64,000 nucleotides of DNA, taken from the NCBI RefSeq assembly GCF_004379255.2, contig NC_056050.1, positions 14,060,514-14,124,513 of the forward strand, in the 5' to 3' direction. Position numbers and translations under genes: made by a program. Positions 1 to 9,941 of this stretch are shown here, piece by piece. This DNA comes from Salvia splendens (taxonomy: Eukaryota; Streptophyta; Magnoliopsida; Lamiales; Lamiaceae). The notes beneath the pieces are model-generated. The model was given only the letters and a program-made list of their open reading frames with translations, was not told the origin of the DNA and searched no databases. How positions within the stretch are numbered: the stretch's first letter is position 1; each line of letters opens with the position of its first letter.

Positions 1-612
1 TGTAGTGGCTGCTTGTAATATTCGAATATAAGCTTATATTAAATTGTGGGTTCAATTTAATTAGTAAAAAGCTAATTGGGTGAGGCCTGATCCAAATTCT
101 TTCTTAGATCCCTGACTGTGCCTAATATGTGACTTAATATAAATATGAGAATAAAGGAGACAGAACGATACAACAACGACAATAACAATAATTATTATTG
201 CTAGAATTTTCGTCCCCCTCAGAGAAAGGGAGAGTTCGAAATTTTGCCTCCTCCGTGAACTGAGTTCTGTCTTCATTATTCAAGTCCTAGTATTCTGGTG
301 AGATTTGCCCACACAAATATCAGTATACAGTCCGGGACACCAGTCATAAGATCAGAGGTCGAGTATTGAAGATCTTCACGTGGAGACGGAGCAAGCCATC
401 ATCGATTCTTGATTGAATCAACGAGGTAAATTGGCTAATTCTGTAGTAAGCATGTTTTAGGGATTTTATATGCTAAAGCATGTTTTAATTCAAGTTATGA
501 GCATGATACATGTGATAATTACGCCAATAAAATTTGTCTAAATAATCTGCTAAATATATCAAATTATGTGATCGGATTTTACGCATGCTTCCGCAGCGAA
601 CCCCTTCACCAC
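1..612 (+). repeat. 3' part of a Copia-type LTR, cut by the window edge
   Basis: No coding potential is visible. The stretch around 361-430 (GATCTTCACGTGGAGA) and the end around 580-606 (CTTCCGCAGCGAACCCC) match, in reverse complement, the two corresponding parts of the complete solo LTR at 17212-19041 (CACGTGGAGA and TTCCGCTATGCAAACCCC). This suggests the window opens inside the LTR of a related element in forward orientation. Just after it, GTATCAGA at 617-624 resembles the middle of the initiator-Met primer-binding site usual in Copia elements. The last bases are decayed, so the end at 612 is approximate. The interior that should follow is missing, because MULE sequence begins by about 770. 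Confidence 0.4.
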
Positions 613-769
613 ACCCGTATCAGATTAATTTGGGAACAAATTTGATAGCAAGTTGCATGTGAAGACTGCTATTACTACGTGGAGTCTGAGGCAACACCGA
701 CAATTTCGGGTGGTTTAGAGCAAATTAAGAAGGTGGCATGCCGTATGCAAATATCCAGCAGGGAGGACA

Positions 770-1962
770 GAAGACGGGGTAGCTATTATCAGCAAGATCG
801 ACGCTGAAAAAGCGAATGAATGTTCGTGGGAAGTTTCTATTACACAAAGGGCCCATGATGATATGTGGGAAATTAGGAAGTGGGTGGGACGCCATAGTTG
901 TGAAGGCTATCGTAATGATAGAGGACATGCTAACTTTTCATCATCAATGATATCTTTGTGTATTCGACATCAATTGCTAAAAAATGCCGAGTACAAAGCC
1001 GCCGCCGTAAGAAATTTTATTCATGACAGATTTCATGTGGTAATCAGTTATAAGAATGCATGGTATGCACAGAGAAGGGCTACAGAGATTGTATTTGGTG
1101 GATGGGAGGAGTTATTTAGACAGTTGTCAAGCTACATGCTTGAACTGCAGTCAAGGAATCCAGACACAATTGTTGAGTGGAGGCACAATGAGTTGTTGAG
1201 CCAGGGACGTAATAAAGTCTTCTATTACGTTTTCTGGGCACTTGGGCCTGCTATACATGCTTTCCAAGAGTGCCAACCAGTTTTAACAATAGATGGGACT
1301 CACCTTGGAGGAAGATTTAAAGGTAAGTTGCTTGTTGCTTGTGTGTTGATGCTAACAAGAAATGCCTGCCGATTGCATATGCTGTTGTTGATGAAGAAAC
1401 TGGCGACAGTTGGGAGTGGTTTTTGGATCATGTAAGCATTCATGTGGTGAAATACCAAAGGGAGGTGTGCATTATTTCGGATAGGCATAAAGGAATCCTT
1501 AAGGCTATGCATTCTGATGAATGGAAAAAGCCGCTGATATGTCATCACAAATTTTGTTTGATCCATTTGAGGAAAAATATCTTGACGAAATGTAAGGGCA
1601 CTAATGTGAAAGGCATGGTATGGGCATTGGGTGTCACAACTCAAGTACGTAAATACATGCGAAGGCGACGTGCACTACGGGAGGTAAGTCTTGTTGCGAT
1701 ACAAGAGATCAACATAGCCAAAAAAAGAAAATTGGTCTCTTTGTTACGATGATGAATTGAGATGGGGGGTGACCTCAACAAACATTTCAGAGAGCTACAA
1801 CAAAGTGTTGAAAGGTATAACAGAGTTGCCAATTAGAGCTTTGGTTGATTTGACATTTTGGAAAACAGTGCAATGGTGGGCAGATAGAAAAAAAGAAATA
1901 CAAGATACCGAAGGTCGGTTAACCCCGTGGGCGAGGGACAAATTTGCTGAGAATGATGCGAA
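770..1962 (+). pseudogene. MULE (MuDR-type) transposase, broken
   Basis: Three reading-frame blocks join into one Mutator transposase. The first runs from about 770 (KANECSW, then HDDMWEIRKW, the MuDR DNA-binding region) to about 1435. The second spans 1339-1752 and the third 1757-1999. The DDE catalytic core is visible: VLTIDGTHLGG holds the first aspartate and CIISDRHKGI the second, followed by CLIHLRKN and the C-terminal SESYNKVLKG region. Frame changes occur near 1330 and 1750. The normal C terminus is replaced after FAENDAK (about 1962) by opposite-strand PMD sequence. It would have cut and joined element ends in the nucleus but cannot now encode an intact enzyme. Confidence 0.85.
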
Positions 1963-2769
1963 GGGGCCTCAATGTGCGCATTCTTTCCCACGCCCATAGC
2001 TGCAGAAGCATCATAGGCCCGCCTAACTCTTTCCTCTTATCCATGGAAGCCTCGCACAGATAATGATACATGTACGACAAAGCCGCACTTCCCCAACTAA
2101 CATTCTGCACCTCGTCCGGATCCTCAAATGCATTCAACCACATAAAAGAACTTTACACCCCTTGGTGTCTGGTAGTATGAGTCCTCCTAACAAAATTAGG
2201 GCATGGAGACGTGCCCTTTGGATGTATACATATGTAGGTAGGTCATTACCCAAAGGTATCCTTATTTGGTTGATCAGAGCGGTCATCAGCAAACCGCCTT
2301 GCTTTGTCTTTGTGTTTGTATCTGGTATCCATCCCAACAAATCTCGGCACTTGATAGGCCAATTGGTATATCCGACATGATGGTCACGACCTGTGAAAAC
2401 GCGACCGTCCGCTCTCAAGTCCCAAATGGCTTGCATATCTTCTAAGGTCACCGTCGCCTCTCCAATCGGTAGATGCAAAGTGTGCGTCTCCGGCCTCCAA
2501 CGCTCAATCAAAGCCGTGATAAGGTCATTGTCGAACTTCATCGACTTCCCACAATCCATCACGCCTTTGAAACCAAATATGTCAAGCCAATACCTCACAT
2601 TGTCATGAATATCCATATCCCATGTCTTACTTTCCATCCGTCGAACTTTGAAAAGTTGTGTTGTGCCATCTTTCAGTAGTTTATTTGAAATATGTTTTTT
2701 CTGAAGATATAACACTGACGGATCTTCAGGTCCATATAATAACTGTCCGCTAGAACTTGAAGTTTCCAT
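1963..2769 (-). pseudogene. Plant mobile domain (MAIN/MAIL-like) protein, truncated
   Basis: The minus strand from ATG at 2769 encodes about 210 residues of plant mobile domain. Family hallmarks are WLDIFGFKGVM, ALIERWRPETHTLHLP, IGEATVTLEDMQAIWDL and GYTNWP. A one-base shift near 2143 moves the frame, after which SWGSAALSYMYHYLCEAS and GGPMMLLQLWAWERM continue the domain until it stops at the MULE junction near 1963. PMD proteins occur as host silencing factors (MAIN, MAIL1) and as cargo of transposons. The adjacent transposase and palindrome array support the transposon-borne form. The C-terminal part is missing. Confidence 0.8.
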
Positions 2770-3480
2770 CTAATAAAATAACATATTCACAAAACAAGAA
2801 TTACAAACTCTCATTTAAAATACAAATAACATATAAATTCAAATTCATCATCAAAATAACAAAATATTATAAACCAAATGATTCACTCCTAATCCATTGA
2901 TATCCAATCATATACTATATATTAGAAACTCCAATTCATCACAATTCATTATTTATAAGGTCTAATTTACATATCACTACTCAATTAGAAATTCACAATT
3001 CACTCCACTTCAATGTATATATAACTTGTAAATTATTATCATAATCAAAATAAGTAGTCATTGCAAAAATTACCCAATATAATCAAGCCAATGAAAGTTA
3101 AATACAAGATACATTTCAACCCCTACTCTCTTCTCCAATAACAACCAAAATCACAACACCAATCATCTCAAACATATCAAAAACTATATAATAGAATGAA
3201 TTTCATCAATCAAATCCATTACAATTAACAAATCAACAAAACATCGGCGAAAATTGAACAAATTATTTTAAACCCTAATTTACAAAATTGGGTGAAACTT
3301 ACACAAAATATGCAAATAAACAACAAATAAGGGAGGAATGTTGAAGGATTGAAGAAAACTTACCGGAATATGACGGGAAATCGCCGGAATCGCCAAGAAA
3401 TCGTCGCCTGAGTTTCGTGTCTGCCTCTTTCTCTCGCGCAGAATGTGAGCTAATGCCTCTGTTCCGTCTATTTTGTTCAA
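2770..3480 (-). other. Noncoding arm upstream of the PMD gene
   Basis: About 700 bases of AT-rich sequence with no credible gene. The minus-strand reading frame at 3280-3480 has no recognisable domain. By position this stretch should hold the promoter and 5' leader of the PMD gene inside the MULE. No TATA box can be chosen with confidence because the whole stretch is rich in AT. Confidence 0.4.
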
Positions 3481-3487
3481 ATTAGAG

Positions 3488-3722
3488 ACGCATGAGCCTC
3501 ATGCGTTTTACCCTAACACGCATGACGGTCATGCGTCGTCTTAAAAAATTAAAAAAAAAGCGACGCATGTGCAGGATGCGTTTTACTGGAAGACGCATGA
3601 CCCTCATGCGTCTTCTTAAAAAAATAAAAAAATTGAACGGCACTTCTCTTTCATGCGTCTTACACAAAAAACGCATCACGGTCATGCATTTCATTAACGG
3701 GAGACGCATGACCCTCATGCGT
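3488..3722. repeat. Array of six 19-bp palindromes (ACGCATGA-NNN-TCATGCGT)
   Basis: Six units share one design of an 8-base arm, a 3-base spacer and an 8-base complementary arm: 3488-3506, 3518-3536, 3563-3581 (imperfect arms), 3593-3611, 3671-3689 (imperfect) and 3704-3722. A lone right arm TCATGCGT lies at 3651-3658. Units 1-2 and 3-4 are 30 bases apart start to start, and units 5-6 are 33 apart. Spacers are GCC, CGG, GCA, CCC, CGG and CCC. The array sits just inside the probable right terminus of the MULE. Its symmetry creates apparent Met/Arg-rich reading frames on both strands, which are not genes. Confidence 0.9.
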
Positions 3723-3780
3723 CTCTCCCAAAACTGGAATAAAAAAAGTCCAGTACACTTCTGGAATGTTAAATATAGCC

Positions 3781-4151
3781 TAGAACTAAAAAAGAATTGC
3801 CCCGTTAAATATGATAGGGTTGATCTGGATCGTTGAACGATTTTATGTGTCTAGGGAGTAATTCTTTTAGTAAAGCAAAAAAGTTTAGCAACCATACTCA
3901 AATAAAAGACGTGGCTAATTTTTATCTTTAAATTTAGTTTCACTCAAATAAATACTCCATCAAATCTAAAGAAATTTGGAGTTTAAGACTTGGACTAGAA
4001 TAGTGGATCAGTCACTATTTGAAAGGAACAAGAAGGGAAGAAATTTCGAGGCAACAGTAGACGAGGACTTGTGTGAATATGACCAAGAGTTGATACTCCA
4101 TCACAATTACAAAATCTCATTTACTCAGCAAAATCAAACAAAGCTTCGGGG
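3781..4151. other. Spacer upstream of the membrane-protein gene
   Basis: About 370 bases with no gene. It runs from the probable MULE end to the start of the plant membrane-protein pseudogene and should contain that gene's promoter and 5' leader. No convincing promoter motif was found. Confidence 0.35.
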
Positions 4152-4480
4152 ATGATGGTTTCATCTTCATCTGATTGCTCCCAGTTATTCGAGGACGTGC
4201 AAAACAAACTTGATTCAACTATGCCATGGATAGGATTGTATATTGCAGCTGCCACTGCCTTGTGCACTCTTGCTATGGCGGCTGATGCTTTCATTGGACT
4301 TAGAAGCAAAAGGTATTGGCTCCCCTCGAAATGTTTCTCTCTCAACGCTTTCTCCTTGACAATATTAGCGTCACCATGAAGCTTCCTGTAGATCTTACAA
4401 GCACTGCTATTAGCTCCATTGATCAATATGCTCGGATTAGCAGCCTTGTTTTCATGTCTACTTGTATGAATAATTTCACC

Positions 4481-4485
4481 ATATC
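4481..4485. repeat. Target-site duplication ATATC, left copy
   Basis: ATATC at 4481-4485 is repeated exactly at 10074-10078 on the other side of the Tekay insertion. Removing one copy and the insert restores the reading frame of the interrupted gene, which confirms that this was one integration event. Confidence 0.92.
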
Positions 4486-4858
4486 TGTCACGACCGCCCT
4501 TCTAGGGTATAATAAATGCGGCGATCGTGACCTAACATGACTTAAATGCAACAAGGAAAAAGACTAGGGTTTTATAAAAGGGGTTTGACGAAGGTAATTA
4601 ATGAACAAAAATCAAAGAGAGAAGGTCAGGGTGACGCTATGAAGTTATGTATGAAGAGTGAAGTTATGTATGAAGACACAACGACACTCACAGATCAAAG
4701 ATAAACAATTCATTTTTCAATTAACTTGCTCAACATCACCATACTCTCATCGCCGCTCAACCTGCACATAGGGAAAACACATGCAAGGCTGAGTACTATA
4801 AAGATACTCAGTGGACTTATGCCGAAAACATTTTCCTAAAAATTATTACTTATCATTG
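4486..4858 (-). repeat. Inverted partial Tekay LTR (3' end outward)
   Basis: Reverse complement of the terminal part of the right-hand LTR. Matching blocks include TACTATAAAGATACTCAGTG (compare 9400-9420) and CAACCTGCACATAG (compare 9440-9455). It lacks more than 100 bases present in the other copy and lacks the Stowaway MITE at 9741-9941. It carries a small tandem duplication, TGAAGTTATGTATGAAG, near 4650-4690. Confidence 0.85.
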
Positions 4859-4861
4859 TCG

Positions 4862-5303
4862 TGACGCTTAGGCGATCACTTTGTTGTTCTGCATCAACAC
4901 GCATCCTGGTCCCACCTTCGAATCGTCAATTTCTCCTTCAAGAGTTGAAAACTTGCCTCAACTTTGGCGGGATCCACTTGGGTTCCTTCTGCCGATACAA
5001 TGTGTCCAAGAAAGTTTACTTCTTTCAGCCAAAATTCACACTTGCTAAATTTGGCGTATAGCTTCTCGGTCCTCAACGTCTCCAAAGCGATTCGTAGATG
5101 CTCCTCGTGCTCCTTCCCGTTCTTCGACTAGACCAGGACGTCATCTATGAAGACCAAAACGAATTTATCCAAGTACGGATGGAATACCCGGTTCATCAAG
5201 TTCATGAATACCGCAGGTGCATTCGTTATACCGAACGGCATCACAACGAACTCATAGTGACCATATCTTGTACGAAATGCGGTCTTCGGTATGTCCTCCC
5301 TTC
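4862..5303 (-). pseudogene. Tekay reverse transcriptase / RNase H fragment
   Basis: Minus-strand translation reads [19 protein letters not shown], then FIDDVLV (the RT active-site box), [18 protein letters not shown] and, after a deletion of the connection region, [15 protein letters not shown], which begins RNase H. A stop follows (near 4870) and the sequence then joins LTR sequence. The fragment is typical of Gypsy chromoviruses. It lacks gag, protease and the N-terminal half of RT and cannot be active. Confidence 0.88.
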
Positions 5304-5305
5304 GC

Positions 5306-6825
5306 AACTAGCTGCTTTTCTGACGGAAGAGGAAAGTCTAATACGAGAGTTTAGTAAAATGCAATTGGAAGTGGTAAGGGCACCTGAAACAGTGGAAGGC
5401 CGAATTGCCACCTTAGTGGTTGAACCTAATCTAAGAACGAGAATCGTTGTAGTACAACGGATGGATACGAAACTTGAAGAAATTCGAATTGAAGTGAGAA
5501 CTGGCAAATCTGGAAGTTTTAGTGAGGAGTCGGACAACGCCCTCACTTTTGAAGGGAGACTGTGCGTACCAAACGACGTGGAACTCAATAACGAGATCAT
5601 GAGTGAAGCTCATGAGACTCCATACACCCGTGAAGCACGAAGATGTATCAAGACTTCAAAAAGTCCTTTTGGTGGAATGGCATGAGGAGAGACATAGCGG
5701 CATTTGTGGAGCGCTGCTTAGCCTGCAAGCAAGTGAAGGCTCTACATCAACGACCGTACGGAAAGTTGCAACCACTAGAAATTCCCGATTGGAAATGGGA
5801 GCACATCGCCATGGTTTTTGTGACGGCATTGCCAAAGACGCAAAAAGGAAATACTGCCATATGGGTAATTATAGACCGACTCACCAAGTGTGTGCATTTC
5901 ATACAGATTCCCGTAACGCATGGATCGAGCAAGCTAGCTGAGATCTACATAAAGGAAATAGTGCGACTGCATGGAGTCCCAGTGACAATCACGTCCGACC
6001 GTGACCCGAAATTCACTTCAAGATTTTGGATGAGTCTGCAACGCGAGCTTGGAACTCGATTGAATTTTAGCACGGCGCTTCACCCGCAGACCGATGGACA
6101 ATCTGAGAGGGCGATCCAAACTCTCGAGGACATGTTAAGAACCGAGGTGCTCGACCGCGGAGGAAGTTGGGAATCAGTGCTACCGCTGATCGAATTCACT
6201 TACAACAACAGTCTCCAAGCAATGATAAACATGGCGCCGTACGAAGCCTTGTATAGAAGAAAGTGTAGATAGCCGCTCTATTGGGACGAAGTTGGCGAAC
6301 GAAGAGTACTTGGACCTGATGCAGTTAAAGAAATGATTAAAATTTGTTCGACAAATTCTTGAAAAATCAAAGAAGCTCAGGACAGACAAAAGTCGTACGC
6401 GGATGTCCGACGAACAGACTTGCAATTTCAAGCCGGCGACAAAGCTTTCCTCAAAGTATCCTCGTCGAGAGGGATAACGCGTTTTGGTGTTAAGGGAAAG
6501 TTGAAACTGCGATTTATCGGGCCTCATTAAATTCTAGAAGGAGTAGGACCCGTTGCGTACCGGAAATGTGCATAACGTCTTTCACGTATCACAGTTGCGG
6601 AAATACGTGTTCGACCCAAAGCATGTGATTCATTACGAAGAAGTTGCGTTGAATTCCGACTTGAGCTACGAGGAGAGACCCCAAATGGTCCTGGACAGAA
6701 AGGTTTAGAATTTGAGAAATAAATTGATAGCTAGCGTAAAAGTGTTGTGGAGAAACCACGGGTACGAAGAAGCCACGTGGGAACTTGAGGACAAGATGAT
6801 GGAATTGTGCCCGGAACACTTCTCA
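5306..6825 (+). pseudogene. Tekay integrase and chromodomain, broken
   Basis: The plus-strand frame opens with a linker usual between RNase H and integrase (LEVVRAPETVEGRIATL), then shifts frame near 5630 into the zinc-binding and catalytic integrase (WWNGMRRDIAAFVERCLACK, DRLTKCVHFI, ITSDRDPKFTSRFW, LHPQTDGQSERAIQ). A TAG at 6270 and further stops break the tail. The chromodomain is still recognisable near 6730-6820 (VKVLWRNHGYEEATWELED). Chromodomains of this lineage direct insertion toward marked heterochromatin. The polypurine tract and the LTR follow directly. Confidence 0.88.
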
Positions 6826-7789
6826 TGAAGGTACCAAATTTCGGGATGAAATTTCTTTTAAGAGTGGTAGGATGTAACGCCCCACTTTTTAAACCCTAAT
6901 TTTCGAACCCTAAAAGTTTGCATTAAATGTTTTAATGCCGTGAAGTATGTGGATTAATTGACGAGTGAATTAATTGCTTGATTTCATGTGACCTAATTGT
7001 GCTTTGGAGTTGAGACTTAGTTTGAATAGTCAACATTGTTGGGGAAATGACGTGACCATTGAATGGTCAATATCGTTGAAGGCGTGACGAGAATGTGGAA
7101 TAGTCATTCTTGTTGAATTATGACGTGACTGTTTGAATGATTGATGAGGGATGAAATATATATTATGGTGAATTATTTTTCTAAGGGTGAGTGAGATTAA
7201 ATAGGATCATCAATAATTACCTTGCCCTTTTTATTTGAAATTTTCGACCACTATTATTTATTGGAGAGGAATTCTATTTTTTTCCTGGATTTAATTATTT
7301 GTTGGGATAATTATCCTAATTAAATCCAAAACCCGAATATTCTTTATTTCTCCATGACAAATTCGACCCCTACCTTATTCCTAGGGAGATTTCGAAATTT
7401 CCCTTATTTAAGGGAAGAAGGAATTGTTTATTATATATTTTGATCCCTTATTTATTCCCTTTCATGAATAAATATAAATATTTTAGCAAATCTTACCATA
7501 CCTAAGGAGATCTTGCCATATCCTATTTTTTTATTAGGATTTGAGTTTAATTCCTTGTGGGAGAAGGAATAAAATCTCCTACTCCATATATTATTGGGAG
7601 TATTATTATTTTTATTCTGCTTCGTATTATTTTATTCTACTCCGTGAAATACCAAATTAAATCATAGGCTAATTAAATAGCCTAGATTTCGAATTCCTCC
7701 TATTTTCTCTCCAAATTCACGCCAACTTCCACTCCTCCATATCTTTTCAAATCTTTAATTTATTTAATTAAAGCTTATATCTTGCACTC

Positions 7790-7797
7790 TATAAATA
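7790..7797 (+). promoter_or_regulatory. TATA box of the Tekay LTR
   Basis: TATAAATA lies in CTCTATAAATAAGAGAG, followed about 30 bases on by an ACAAAATACACG stretch suited to transcription start and by a pyrimidine-rich leader (CTTCTCCCTCTCCCTCTC). Its position about 0.9 kb into the LTR is plausible for the U3/R boundary. Confidence 0.55.
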
Positions 7798-9740
7798 AGA
7801 GAGAAACCCTAAACCTAAATCACAAAATACACGCCTCCTCACTTCTCCCTCTCCCTCTCAATTTTTCTTCTATTTTCTCTCCATGAATTCTTCATCTTTT
7901 GAGAAGAATTTAAGTTGAAGCCTCAAGAATTTTTGAAGGATCAAAATTTTACCTTGTTCTACCGACCATTTCAATCAAGAAAGGTATAATTGAACTTCTT
8001 TTCTCATCATCCCCTTTTAAACATTTATTTCGATGCCTTCATGCATATAATGAGTGTAGGGATCACAAATCTAAGAAATTAATCGGGTGGGATTGATGGT
8101 TGCATGAGAAAAAGATATGTTTATGCGTTTATGGTTGTATATAAATGAACTTGTGAATGATTTGTAGTGAATGCGATGTGAATATATGAGAACATGATGG
8201 TGAGATCTTTTTGAAGCATGATTATGTGTTGGAAGCATGAATATATGTGTTTGGATGAGTATTTGATAAACCTAGTTCGAAATTGTGAGGCGTGAAAACT
8301 GTGATGTTCGGACAGTAGATTCCGACGTATGTTTGACTGAGCAAATGATCTTATTTTAGTGCGAAATTTTAACTGATTAAACTTCAAGATATCTTCTGTG
8401 TTGTGTGTAAATGTCAGCCTTTTTGAAAGAAAGATGAATTTTTAATAAATTGTTGAAGTTGACTGCGCAGTCCTGCCAGAATTGATATTCTTGTCCAGTG
8501 AGTTTCCTTTTTGATTTGACCCACCTACGAATGTGAGTTTAATGTAAATTTTTAACTGAATGATCATTGAGATGCCTACTGTATTGTGGTAAAATTTCAG
8601 CCCCAACGGAGGTCGGATGAATATTTAATAAATTTTACAACATGACTGCGCTGTTCTGCCAGATTGCTACTATACAAAAAAATACCTATGTTGTTAAGTT
8701 TGAATGATATACGTGATGCATATGTGTTAAGGAACCATTTTATGATGAAGTGATGTGTTATACGTTGATGTAAACTATGGTGTGTTCCTTGTGTTGATGA
8801 ACGTTTGGGATGGGTAATTTAAAGAGACGATGGAAGGAACGTTAGGACATGCATGATTTTGAGCCGATAGTTGAGACTGATTTTTGATACGCATAATTTA
8901 AAGGTGATAACTCGCGCTCTCAGCGTGACCGCAAGGGGAAAGAAGTACTTGAAATCTAAGCATTCGAGGTGGGCTTTCTTTTAAATAAGGACGATGTCCT
9001 AAATATTTTTCCGATAAGAATGAAATTGTGTTTATCATGCCTTGTTTGGTTTTAACGTGCTTATCTGATGTGGCTTTTGCCACTATTATTTAAATCGAAT
9101 TCGGGTCCTCGTAGAGCCGCAAACTCTACTTGGATTAGTGTACACCAATGGTAGACCGTGTGTCAGCGTATGGGTTGGCCGGTCTAGTGACCTGGTTTGC
9201 GGCCGCACTCCTTGTCATGTATGTGCGGATATGGCTAACGTCTATGGGAAAATGAATGATCAGTCGACTTTTTTTTTACAATGGGAAATGATTTTGAGTG
9301 CCTCGGGCCTTTCTAAAGCTAAACCCCGATGGTTACTTACGTAAGGCATGATAGATAAATAATAATTTTTATGAAAATGTTTTCGGCATAAGTCCACTGA
9401 GTATCTTTATAGTACTCAGCCCTGCATGTGTTTTCGCTATGTGCAGGTTGAGTGGCGGCGAGAGGTTGGTGGTGTTGAGCAAGTAACTTGAAGAATTTAA
9501 TGTTTATCTTTGAATTATGGGTGTTGTTGTGTCTTCACACATGACGTCACTCCTTCTCTTGGTCGTTTTCCGCTGCGATACTTCTTTTACTTATTAGTTG
9601 TTGGGCCCGAACCTAAATTTGTCCGGTTATTGGTTTCTTGTGATTTTGTTGGATAATGTCAAACTCTTAATCGTTTCCCTTTGAGTATTAATTGCCGGCC
9701 CAAATCATTATTTAAACCCGAGTCCTCTTCTTGTTTTATA

Positions 9741-9941
9741 CTCCCTCCGTACCATAGTAGTGAAGTCATTTTGCCATTTTGGTACATTCCATAGTAGTAG
9801 AGTCATTTCCCTTTTTAGTAAAAGTTAACAAATTTCTTCTCACTTACTTTACTCTCTCTTACTTTATTCTCTCTTCATCTCTCTACTTTCTTAATCTCCG
9901 TGCCGAAAAGAAATGCCCCCACTACTATGGAATGGAGGGAG
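9741..9941. mobile_element. Stowaway MITE inside the Tekay LTR
   Basis: Terminal inverted repeats CTCCCTCCGTACCATAGTAG and its complement at the right end, flanked by TA on both sides, are the signature of Tc1/mariner-type Stowaway MITEs. The inverted LTR copy on the left of the insert lacks it, so it probably arrived after the Tekay insertion. Confidence 0.88.

Larger units (their letters stand above)
770..3780. mobile_element. Truncated Mutator-like element with transposase and PMD remnants
   Basis: A MULE transposase fragment (plus strand) and a plant mobile domain fragment (minus strand) meet tail to tail near 1962 and are followed by a noncoding arm, a palindrome array at 3488-3722 and a probable right terminal repeat ending near 3780. 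Read inward from 3780 on the minus strand, the end starts GGCTATATTTAACATTCC. This resembles the start of the Pack-MULE at 53278 (GGCTAAATTCCATGAATG), and both reach a CCAG then GGGAGAG or GGGAAAG stretch before the first palindrome. No matching left terminal repeat is seen before 770, so the left end is lost or lies outside the window. Confidence 0.55.

Noticed and set aside
3488..3722. Possible CRISPR array
   Set aside because: Spacers are 3 bases inside palindromes and the intervals are irregular AT-rich filler; this is plant nuclear DNA within a MULE.
3482..3836. Met/Arg-rich reading frames on both strands
   Set aside because: They arise because the ACGCATGA/TCATGCGT palindromes encode Met-Arg on either strand; the array itself is the signal.
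4121..4426. Minus-strand gene opposite the membrane-protein N terminus
   Set aside because: The plus strand matches a known plant membrane family and continues at 10079; the minus frame is its shadow.
8121..9344. Several short frames inside the Tekay LTR
   Set aside because: All are short, lack homology and lie inside an LTR with a clear promoter and no coding tradition.
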